Shown here in pieces: positions 35,796 through 43,297 of a DNA stretch of 64,000 nt (the stretch's first letter is position 1; each line of letters begins with the position of its first letter). The position numbers and the translations under genes were made by a program. This DNA comes from Halomonas sp. Lineage in GTDB: Bacteria; Pseudomonadota; Gammaproteobacteria; Pseudomonadales; Halomonadaceae. The notes beneath the pieces were generated by a model that worked only from the letters and a program-made list of their open reading frames with translations, was not told the DNA's origin and made no database searches. The stretch is from the NCBI RefSeq assembly GCF_011050415.1, contig NZ_DRFS01000024.1, positions 62,001 to 126,000 of the forward strand, read 5' to 3'.

Positions 35796-35877
35796 TCAAA
35801 CATCACATGAGTAAACAAAATCTTCAGCGCAACGTCAATTAGCCTTTCCATAGTGGCGCCTTGCTGTCTATGCTTCG

Positions 35878-35904
35878 CCCATCAGGAGTGCCGTGCCTGA
35901 TGGG
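35878..35904 (+). other. 9-bp hairpin in the leader region of the metallopeptidase gene
   Basis: CCCATCAGG and CCTGATGGG form a perfect stem with a 9-nt loop 51 bp before the peptidase ATG. It could be a leader structure or a terminator of upstream transcription; no T tract follows. Confidence 0.35.
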
Positions 35905-35955
35905 TTGCTCACGGCAGATGCTACGCATGATGTGTTTAAACACAGGGAAACTTAT

Positions 35956-37011
35956 ATGCAGACCTTTAGCTGTCGCTGTGGCACGCCATTGTTCTATGAG
36001 AATACCCACTGCTTAACCTGCCAGTCAGAGGTTGGCTGGTGCCCCGAATGTAGCAATATTGTGGCGATTGAGGCGTTAGAGAGTGGTGGCTACCGTTGCA
36101 CGCATCCAGGCTGTGATACAACGTTAATGAAATGCCACAACTACAACGTTGAGAATGTGTGTAACCGCATGGTGGTGATGGAGCAAGGTCATGCCGATAC
36201 GCTGTGCGACTGCTGCCGTTATAACGACGTAATTCCCGACCTTAACATCGAAGGAAACCGCGAGCGCTGGGCCGCGCTTGAGGCGGCAAAACGGCGGCTA
36301 TTTCATACCCTGGATTTACTTAAGTTGCCCCATGGCTCCCAAGAAGAGGATATTGCCGTACCGCTAAGCTTTTCGTTTATGGCCGATGCGCTACCTGACC
36401 AGGGGCTATGGCGCTCCACCGCTAAGCAAGAGAAGGTGTATACCGGCCATGCGTCGGGCCACATCACTATTAACGTTAAAGAAGCCGATGACGTTGAGCG
36501 CGAGCGTTTGCGGGTCGATATGAATGAGTCCCATCGCACCTTGATTGGCCATTTCCGTCACGAAATCGGCCACTACTACTGGGATGTGCTGGTTAAAGAG
36601 CGCGATGAAGAAGCTTGCCGGGCAGTGTTTGGCAATCACCACCGGCCCAGCTATTCAGAAGCACTAGAGCAGTATTATCAGCAGGGTGCCCCCGCTGATT
36701 GGCCATCCCGTTTTATCTCGGCTTACGCCACCATGCACCCCTGGGAAGATTTTGCCGAAACCTTTGCTTACTATTTAGATATGGTGGCCGTGTTAGATAC
36801 GGCACTTCATATGGGTATTACCCATGTTGAGTATGACGGCTCGCTTGATAGCATGCTGATTGCCTTCCATCAGGTAGGTATGGCAGTCAACGAGCTTAAC
36901 CGCGATATGGGACTGCTTGATTTAGCCCCGGCGGTACTTGCACCACCGGTGCGCGAGAAGCTGGCGTACCTGCATAAAATCATTCAGGACGCCAACCCAG
37001 TAGAACGGTAG
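35956..37011 (+). CDS. Zinc-ribbon putative metallopeptidase (COG4307-type, Peptidase_Mx)
   Basis: 351 residues. The N-terminal ~90 residues are rich in zinc-binding cysteines (CRCGTPLFYENTHCLTC, CPEC, CTHPGC, CDCC). The catalytic-looking domain has HEIGH at 202-206 in GHFRHEIGHYYWD and a downstream DFAETFAYYLDM stretch supplying acidic ligands. This is the family often annotated as putative zinc-binding peptidase and commonly found beside alpha-E/ATP-grasp/transglutaminase genes, as here. Substrate unknown. The ATG at 35956 follows AGGGAAA; the frame opens earlier at 35893. It is convergent with the alpha-E gene, 11 bp apart. Confidence 0.88.
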   Translation: MQTFSCRCGTPLFYENTHCLTCQSEVGWCPECSNIVAIEALESGGYRCTHPGCDTTLMKCHNYNVENVCNRMVVMEQGHADTLCDCCRYNDVIPDLNIEGNRERWAALEAAKRRLFHTLDLLKLPHGSQEEDIAVPLSFSFMADALPDQGLWRSTAKQEKVYTGHASGHITINVKEADDVERERLRVDMNESHRTLIGHFRHEIGHYYWDVLVKERDEEACRAVFGNHHRPSYSEALEQYYQQGAPADWPSRFISAYATMHPWEDFAETFAYYLDMVAVLDTALHMGITHVEYDGSLDSMLIAFHQVGMAVNELNRDMGLLDLAPAVLAPPVREKLAYLHKIIQDANPVER

Positions 37012-37022
37012 TTGCGGATTAG

Positions 37023-38033
37023 TTAGTCGTTATCGTTATCACCCGCGTGACTTTGACTCTGGCTCTGACTTTGAGTTTGCGTCACGCGGGGCACACTATC
37101 GTCATTGACAAAATAGGTCGCACTCAGCGTATCGTGAATGGCGGCAAAGCCAATTTGAAGCTCGTCGATAAAGGCATGTAGCTTACTGGGCGAGTGGGCC
37201 AGCGCTTGGATATCGGCATCCACCACATCGGCTCGCACCAACGAAACCGTCGCCGCAGGCCGATCCTGCCGTGGCAGTAAAGCCAATTCGCGCCCCAGCG
37301 TCTCAAGGCTACAGGCAATTGAGCGTGGAAGATTGGGATCTTGCAATAAGAAGCGCAGCACATCTGGCCCGCGCACGCGCAAGCGCACCTGCTGGCGGTA
37401 CATTTGATAAGCAGTGAGTGATTTCAGCACGCTCATCCACTGTAGGTTTTCAAACGGCAGCAGCTCTTCAGGGTTTTGGGGCAGTAGGCTGGCTGAGCGT
37501 ACATCTACGATGCGAGTGGTCATGTCAACGCGCTCTAACTGACGACCTAGCTCAATAAAGGTGCGCGCTGGGCCGTGGCTCAAGGTGCCTTCAATAAGAC
37601 CTGTCAACGCCTGGCAACCGCGAATCACGCTTTTAAGAAAACTGTCTCTGCGCCGAGGACTAACACCATTTTCAGCGTGATCGGCCACGCTCAGATAGAG
37701 CTGATTAACCTCTTCCCAAATTTCACGAGGCACCACATCCCGGGTGGTTCTCAGGTTCTCGCGAGCACTCGCAAGCGCCGAGATAATCGAAATATCATTG
37801 TCGGCATCAGCACATAAAAAGTGCACGACATTGCGCTCATCAAAGGTATCGTGACGGGCTGTAAACGTTTCCAAACTGCCAGTCATTTCGATGAGCGGCG
37901 CCCAGCCCAAGGGTAAGCGACCTGGCAAATCGAGCATAAGGTGGCTATTGACGCTCAGTAAACGTGCGGTATCTTCTGCACGCTCAATATAACGCGCCAT
38001 CCAGTAGAGGTTCTCTGCAACGCGTGACAGCAT
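37023..38033 (-). CDS. Alpha-E domain protein (stand-alone)
   Basis: 336-residue all-helical protein of the alpha-E family (DUF403, COG2307): MLSRVAENLYWMARYIERAEDTARLL at the N-terminus is the signature. The alpha-E domain has no known activity but is consistently linked to the circularly permuted ATP-grasp and transglutaminase proteins, and is predicted to work with them in ATP-dependent peptide or amide-bond formation. The C-terminus ends in a Gln-Ser repeat tract followed by an acidic end. AAAGGAG precedes the ATG, which is 4 bp after the ATP-grasp gene, so they are co-translated. Confidence 0.92.
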   Translation of the reverse strand: MLSRVAENLYWMARYIERAEDTARLLSVNSHLMLDLPGRLPLGWAPLIEMTGSLETFTARHDTFDERNVVHFLCADADNDISIISALASARENLRTTRDVVPREIWEEVNQLYLSVADHAENGVSPRRRDSFLKSVIRGCQALTGLIEGTLSHGPARTFIELGRQLERVDMTTRIVDVRSASLLPQNPEELLPFENLQWMSVLKSLTAYQMYRQQVRLRVRGPDVLRFLLQDPNLPRSIACSLETLGRELALLPRQDRPAATVSLVRADVVDADIQALAHSPSKLHAFIDELQIGFAAIHDTLSATYFVNDDSVPRVTQTQSQSQSQSHAGDNDND

Positions 38034-38037
38034 GGCG

Positions 38038-39519
38038 TTAGGCTCCTTTCACCGCGGCCTCTGCCGCCTTTTCGTCAGTTTCCACAATCCAGGTATCTTT
38101 GCTGCCACCGCCCTGGGAGGAGTTCACCACTAGCGACCCCTCGATTAACGCTACCCGCGTAAGACCACCGGTGGTCACGTGAATTTCAGGCCCTGAAAGA
38201 ATGAAGGGGCGCAAATCCACATGGCGCGGCTGAGGTAAACCATTGGTTAACGTGGGCGTGGTGGAAAGATCGAGGGTGGGCTGGGCCATGTAGTTACGTG
38301 GATTGGCCTTAATCAACCGCGCAAACTCTTCCCGAGTCTCTTTGGTCGAGCGTGGACCAATCAGCATCCCATAGCCGCCGGACTCATTAGCAGGCTTTAC
38401 TACCAGTTCATCTAAGTGATCAAGCACATAACGGCGGTCATCCTCAAACATGCACAGGTAGCTGGGCACATTGGGCAACAACGGCTCTTGATCGAGGTAG
38501 TAGCGAATCAAAGCGGGCACAAAAGCATAGACGACTTTATCGTCAGCCACTCCAGCACCCGGGGCATTGGCCAAGGCTACTTTGCCTGCCCGCCAAGCGC
38601 GCATTAGACCTGCCACCCCGAGCATTGATTCTGGATTAAATGCTTCTGGATCTAAAAACTCATCGTCAACGCGGCGATAAATGACATCGACGCGACGGCG
38701 CCCTTCTACGGTGCGCATATACACCACGTCATCGTCATCGACGACCAAGTCACTGCCTTGCACCAACTCTACGCCCATTTGTTGGGCAAGATAGGCGTGC
38801 TCAAAGTAGGCGGAGTTATAAATACCAGGCGTCAGCACCACTACCTGCGGATCATCCCCTGGCCGTGGCGACATTGCGGCAAGCATGTCGTAGAGATTGG
38901 CCACATAGTCATCGACCGGCAGGATTTTGCCTGAGGCAAACAGCTCCGGCAGAACACGCTTAGTCACGTTGCGATTTTCAAGCATGTAGGAGACGCCGGA
39001 AGGAATGCGCAGATTATCTTCCAGTACATATAGGGTGCCATCGCCATCGCGCACTAAGTCGGAGCCACAAACGTGAGCCCAGACGCCATGGGGCGGATTA
39101 ATCCCCACACATTGAGGTCGGAAATTAACTGACTGTGCCAGCACCTCGGCGGGTAATATCTTGTCTTTAATAACTTTTTGATCGTGGTACAGATCATCAA
39201 TAAATAAATTAAGTGCCTGAACGCGTTGTTTGAGACCCGCCTCGGTTTTACGCCATTCACTGGCGGGGATGATGCGCGGCACAATATCAAAGGGCCAGGC
39301 GCGGTCGATCATTGCGCCTTCCGAATAAACCGTAAAGGTAATTCCCATGGTACGAATAGCGATCTCTGCGGCGGTTTTCCGCTCAGCTAGCTCTTCTGCG
39401 CTAAACTTTGCCAACATGTTGCACAATTCACCCGCTGACTCGCGTGGCTGACCGGGTGCAGCCATCAGCTCATCGTAATAGTCACGACACGCATAGTTAT
39501 TCCAATTCACTTGGCTCAT
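38038..39519 (-). CDS. Circularly permuted type 2 ATP-grasp protein (stand-alone)
   Basis: 493 residues of the COG2308 family (DUF404/DUF407). Conserved blocks include FRPQCVGINPPHGVWAHVCGSDLVRDGDG, LEDNLRIPSGVSYMLENR, LTPGIYNSAYFEHAYLA and VVKPANESGGYGMLIGP, the last being nucleotide-binding. The fold is an ATP-grasp with permuted strand order; members are predicted to form amide bonds by acyl-phosphate chemistry, but no substrate is known. First gene of a two-gene operon with the alpha-E gene. A sigma-54-type promoter match lies ~80 bp upstream of its ATG. Confidence 0.93.
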   Translation of the reverse strand: MSQVNWNNYACRDYYDELMAAPGQPRESAGELCNMLAKFSAEELAERKTAAEIAIRTMGITFTVYSEGAMIDRAWPFDIVPRIIPASEWRKTEAGLKQRVQALNLFIDDLYHDQKVIKDKILPAEVLAQSVNFRPQCVGINPPHGVWAHVCGSDLVRDGDGTLYVLEDNLRIPSGVSYMLENRNVTKRVLPELFASGKILPVDDYVANLYDMLAAMSPRPGDDPQVVVLTPGIYNSAYFEHAYLAQQMGVELVQGSDLVVDDDDVVYMRTVEGRRRVDVIYRRVDDEFLDPEAFNPESMLGVAGLMRAWRAGKVALANAPGAGVADDKVVYAFVPALIRYYLDQEPLLPNVPSYLCMFEDDRRYVLDHLDELVVKPANESGGYGMLIGPRSTKETREEFARLIKANPRNYMAQPTLDLSTTPTLTNGLPQPRHVDLRPFILSGPEIHVTTGGLTRVALIEGSLVVNSSQGGGSKDTWIVETDEKAAEAAVKGA

Positions 39520-39608
39520 GGGCGCTCTCCTGGCGCTGGGGTGGAAGCGGCAACTTCCTCAATGCTCAGTGTAGGCCTGCCGCGCGCAAAACAATCAAAC
39601 ATTTGAGA

Positions 39609-39623
39609 GCAATATACGTACCA
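39609..39623 (-). promoter_or_regulatory. Sigma-54 promoter for the ATP-grasp/alpha-E operon
   Basis: On - the sequence reads TGGTACGTATATTGC, matching the -24/-12 consensus TGGCACG-N4-TTGC at 10 of 11 fixed positions with exact GG-N10-GC spacing. The predicted start of transcription is near 39598, ~79 nt before the ATP-grasp ATG at 39519. Confidence 0.7.
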
Positions 39624-39698
39624 TCTTTTGCGATATTTCAACGTTTGCTTACTCAAACGCTACTTGACAGTAAGTTTGACTGAAAACATTCGCTTATT

Positions 39699-39740
39699 TG
39701 CATCATTTTAGTGCATCAAAACAGCTTCACTTTGGTGCAT
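39699..39740. promoter_or_regulatory. NtrC-like enhancer site plus half-site
   Basis: TTGCATCATTTTAGTGC (from 39698) matches the glnA-type NtrC site TTGCACCA-N3-TGGTGC except for two positions. A second half-site TTGGTGCA lies at 39733-39740, and a further TGCATCA at 39712-39718. The pair is ~90-120 bp upstream of both predicted sigma-54 start sites, the usual enhancer distance. Confidence 0.5.
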
Positions 39741-39801
39741 TGACTCTTTTCCACTTTACTTAAACGGCTTAATCAAGATACCGGCTGCAAAAAAGTAAAA
39801 G

Positions 39802-39816
39802 TGGAACGATACTTGC
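39802..39816 (+). promoter_or_regulatory. Sigma-54 promoter for the DUF2126 operon
   Basis: TGGAACGATACTTGC matches TGGCACG-N4-TTGC at 10 of 11 fixed positions with exact GG-N10-GC spacing. The predicted transcription start is near 39827, leaving a ~57-nt leader before the ATG at 39884. Confidence 0.72.
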
Positions 39817-39883
39817 CAAATATTTGGTTATTCCCTAGCTCAACCGACTCTCCGGTTGATAATGGTTCTTTTGAGGGTGGCCC

Positions 39884-42800
39884 ATGACCATTCGCGTTGC
39901 CTTGTATCATCGTACGACTTACCACTTTGATCGCCCAGTGCGTCTTTCGCCCCATGTTATTCGGCTGCGTCCGGCGCCCCACTGCCGTACCCATATTGAG
40001 GCGTACTCGCTCAAACTTTCCGGTGATGATCACTTTTTGAACTGGCAACAGGACCCGTTCGGCAATTTCAACGCACGGGTGGTTTTCCCCGAACCGCGTA
40101 AAGAGCTGACGATTGCGGTTGAGCTAATTGCCCCGATGACGGTCATTAACCCCTTCGATTTCTTTCTGGATGACATTGCGCAGAAAATTCCTTTTGCCTA
40201 TCCGGATGCGTTACGCCAAGAATTAAGCCCGTATCTAGAGATTACGGAATCTGGGCCGCGGCTAATGGAGTGGCTAAAAGCCGTTCCTCGCGAACCCACC
40301 ACCACGGTCGATTTTTTGGTCGCTCTAAACCAGCGCCTGCAGGACGATATTGGCTATCTTGTCCGCCTAGAACCCGGCGTGCAGAGCTGCGAAGAAACGT
40401 TAACGCTAGCCAGTGGTTCATGTCGCGACAGTGCTTGGTTGCTGGTGCAAATTTTCCGCCATCTTGGTCTAGCCGCACGCTTTGTATCGGGCTACCTCAT
40501 TCAGCTCAAGTCCGATGTCAAAGCGCTGGATGGTCCCAGCGGCAGCGAGGTGGATTTTACTGACCTACACGCCTGGACCGAGGTCTTCCTGCCCGGCGCG
40601 GGCTGGGTGGGGCTGGACCCCACGTCAGGCCTATTCGCAGGTGAAGGCCATATACCGCTCGCCGCGACGCCCACCACCGGTAGTGCGGCTGCCATTACCG
40701 GGTTTTCGGATAAGTGCGAAGTCACTTTCGATGTGACCATGGAAGTGGAGCGCATCCATGAAGATCCGCGTGTTACCAAGCCCTACAGCGATGAGCAGTG
40801 GCAGCGTATCTGCACACTCGGCGACGAAGTGGATGCCGAACTGCTCCAGGAAGATGTACGCCTCACCATGGGCGGGGAGCCAACGTTTGTCTCGGTCGAC
40901 GATATGGAGAGTCCACAGTGGAATACCGAAGCGTTGGGCGATCACAAGCGCGAGCGTGCCGAAGCACTGCTAACGCGTCTGCAAGCCGCCTATGCTCCCG
41001 GTAGCGCTATTCAGCAACAGCAAGGCAAGTGGTACCCAGGTGAACCGCTGCCACGCTGGGCGCTGGCCTGCTACTGGCGTAAAGATGGTGTTCCGCTTTG
41101 GCGAGACCCGAAGTGGTTGGCTTGCCTGGAAGGTGCCCCCGAGGTCAACGCTGACGATGCGATGGCTCAACGCTTCATCAAAGCACTAAGTGAGCATCTA
41201 GGCGTGGCCGAGCGCTACTGGATTCCGGCCTATGAAGACGCTTACTACTACCTTTGGAAAGAGCAGTCGCTGCCCGTTCAGGTTGACCCGCGCAAAACCA
41301 ATCTCAAAGATGATGCTGAACGCCACCGTTTAGCGCGGCTACTGGAGCAAGGGTTAGACGAAATCGTAGGTTATGCCCTACCACTGCGCCACTCTATCAG
41401 CCAAGCTCACCGCTGGGAGAGTGGCCGCTGGCCGCTCAAGCGCGACCATCTTTTCCTGGTACCCGGCGACTCACCTATGGGCCTGCGTTTACCGCTTTCA
41501 GCGCTGCCTTGGGCTGACCCTGAAGAGCAAGCTCAACCGGAGTCACTGTTTGCTCCCCGCCCGGAGCTCGGCGATATTCACGGTGAAGTCGCCCGTCGTA
41601 ACGCTGAACAGCTGCATATCAGCGATGCTGAGCGCTTAGGTCGCTCCAGCCACCCAAGCCCATCACATCCTGAAGGCGAATCCGTTCAACAGCAGCCGCG
41701 GGCAGATACCGACAGAGAAAGCGGCATTATTCACACTAGCCTGTGTGTTGAGCCCCGTGATGGCCGCCTACATATTTTCCTGCCCCCGCTCACTAACCTA
41801 GAGCATTACCTTGATTTGATCAGCACCGTTGAAGAGTGTGCAAAAGAGCTTGCATGCCCAGTGATGGTCGAGGGCTACTCACCGCCCAGGGACCCGCGCT
41901 TAGAAAACTTTATGATCACCCCCGACCCCGGCGTGATCGAAGTCAACATTATGCCCGCCGCCAGTTGGCAAACCTTAGTGGCACAAACTGAACGCCTCTA
42001 TGCTGAGGCGCGGGAAACTCGCTTAGGTACCGAGAAATTTATGCTGGATGGGCGCCACACCGGCACCGGTGGCGGTAACCATGTCACCCTTGGTGGGATT
42101 ACCCCAGAAGATTCGCCGTTTTTACGCCGCCCAGATTTGCTGGCTAGTCTAGTCACTTACTGGCAGCACCACCCTAGCCTCTCTTACCTGTTTTCAGGTC
42201 TGTTTATTGGCCCGACCAGTCAAGCGCCGCGGGTGGATGAAGCCCGCCACGAAGCGCTCTACGAACTGGAAATCGCCCTACAGCAAATGCCCGAAGGCGA
42301 GGTTGTGCAGCCTTGGCTGGTAGATCGTTTATTGCGCCACCTGCTGACTGACTTAACCGGTAACACCCACCGTGCCGAATTCTGTATCGATAAGCTCTAT
42401 TCGCCAGATAGCGATAGTGGTCGCTTAGGCCTGCTGGAACTACGCGGCTTTGAGATGCCGCCCCATGCCCGCATGGGATTAATGCAGATGCTGCTGATAC
42501 GCGCGCTAGTAGCACGCTGCTGGAAAACCCCCTACCGGGCCAAGCCAGTGCGCTGGGGCAGCGCGTTACAGGATCGCTGGATGCTACCCCACTACCTGTG
42601 GAGTGACCTTGACGATGTATTGGGGGACTTGCGTCAACACGGATTTGATTTTGATCTGGAGTGGTTTGCCCCGTTCCTAGAGTTCCGTTTTCCGCTACAT
42701 GGCCGTTTACATACTCCCATGCTGGATATTGAGCTGCGTCAAGCCATCGAGCCCTGGCATGTGCTTGGCGAAGAAGCCTCTGCGGGCGGCACTGCCCGCT

Positions 42801-43234
42801 ACGTTGACTCCTCTGTTGAGCGCCTCGAAGTTAAAGTGAGCGGCATGAGCGGTGACCGCTATGTGGTTACCTGCAATGGGCGTCGTGTACCCCTTTCAGC
42901 CACCGGTAGAAATGGTGAAGCCGTCGCAGGCGTGCGCTACCGCGCTTGGCAGCCGCCTTCGGCGCTGCATCCGCAGATCCCAATTCACGCACCGCTGGTG
43001 TTTGACGTTATCGACACTTGGAACCAGCGCTCGGTGGCGGGCTGCACTTACTATGTGGTGCATCCGACAGGGCGTAATTTCGACACCTTCCCTGTCAATG
43101 CGTTTGAGGCTGAAGCACGTCGACTAGGCCGTTTTAGTGATAGCGGCCATCGCCATGGACACCAAGTGCCCAAGGTGGAAACACCCAGCCTTGAACTGCC
43201 GCTAACCCTCGACCTGCGCTGGACGCCAAGCTAA
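39884..43234 (+). CDS. Transglutaminase-DUF2126 fusion protein
   Basis: 1116 residues. N-terminal transglutaminase-like domain (~1-300) with catalytic C180 (GSCRDSAWLL), H229 (LHAWTEVF) and D245 (GLDPTSG). The long DUF2126 region (COG4196) follows, with DPRKTNL near 467, GTGGGNHVTLGG near 730 and LLELRGFEMPPHARM near 850. This fusion is a regular partner of circularly permuted ATP-grasp and alpha-E proteins; the DUF2126 part has been compared with glutamine-synthetase/ATP-grasp-like amide ligases. A transpeptidase or amidase/ligase role on a peptide or conjugated amine is predicted, not proven. GAGGGTGG precedes the ATG. Confidence 0.93.
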   Translation: MTIRVALYHRTTYHFDRPVRLSPHVIRLRPAPHCRTHIEAYSLKLSGDDHFLNWQQDPFGNFNARVVFPEPRKELTIAVELIAPMTVINPFDFFLDDIAQKIPFAYPDALRQELSPYLEITESGPRLMEWLKAVPREPTTTVDFLVALNQRLQDDIGYLVRLEPGVQSCEETLTLASGSCRDSAWLLVQIFRHLGLAARFVSGYLIQLKSDVKALDGPSGSEVDFTDLHAWTEVFLPGAGWVGLDPTSGLFAGEGHIPLAATPTTGSAAAITGFSDKCEVTFDVTMEVERIHEDPRVTKPYSDEQWQRICTLGDEVDAELLQEDVRLTMGGEPTFVSVDDMESPQWNTEALGDHKRERAEALLTRLQAAYAPGSAIQQQQGKWYPGEPLPRWALACYWRKDGVPLWRDPKWLACLEGAPEVNADDAMAQRFIKALSEHLGVAERYWIPAYEDAYYYLWKEQSLPVQVDPRKTNLKDDAERHRLARLLEQGLDEIVGYALPLRHSISQAHRWESGRWPLKRDHLFLVPGDSPMGLRLPLSALPWADPEEQAQPESLFAPRPELGDIHGEVARRNAEQLHISDAERLGRSSHPSPSHPEGESVQQQPRADTDRESGIIHTSLCVEPRDGRLHIFLPPLTNLEHYLDLISTVEECAKELACPVMVEGYSPPRDPRLENFMITPDPGVIEVNIMPAASWQTLVAQTERLYAEARETRLGTEKFMLDGRHTGTGGGNHVTLGGITPEDSPFLRRPDLLASLVTYWQHHPSLSYLFSGLFIGPTSQAPRVDEARHEALYELEIALQQMPEGEVVQPWLVDRLLRHLLTDLTGNTHRAEFCIDKLYSPDSDSGRLGLLELRGFEMPPHARMGLMQMLLIRALVARCWKTPYRAKPVRWGSALQDRWMLPHYLWSDLDDVLGDLRQHGFDFDLEWFAPFLEFRFPLHGRLHTPMLDIELRQAIEPWHVLGEEASAGGTARYVDSSVERLEVKVSGMSGDRYVVTCNGRRVPLSATGRNGEAVAGVRYRAWQPPSALHPQIPIHAPLVFDVIDTWNQRSVAGCTYYVVHPTGRNFDTFPVNAFEAEARRLGRFSDSGHRHGHQVPKVETPSLELPLTLDLRWTPS

Positions 43235-43297
43235 TGCTTTTCTCTTAGCGGCCAGTGCAGGATAATCCGCCTCCTACTTCTCAGGATTACAAGGATA

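Larger units (their letters stand above)
39520..39883. other. Divergent control region between the two ATP-grasp/alpha-E/transglutaminase operons
   Basis: The only gene-free stretch longer than 300 bp. I find no ORF. It contains two opposite sigma-54 -24/-12 matches (39609-39623 on -, 39802-39816 on +) and an NtrC-like site and half-site (39699-39740) between them. The rest is AT-rich. Confidence 0.8.

Noticed and set aside
37044..37080. Short repeat encoding the Gln-Ser tract at the alpha-E C-terminus, considered as a regulatory microsatellite
   Set aside because: It is in frame, near the 3' end, and better explained as a coding low-complexity tail.
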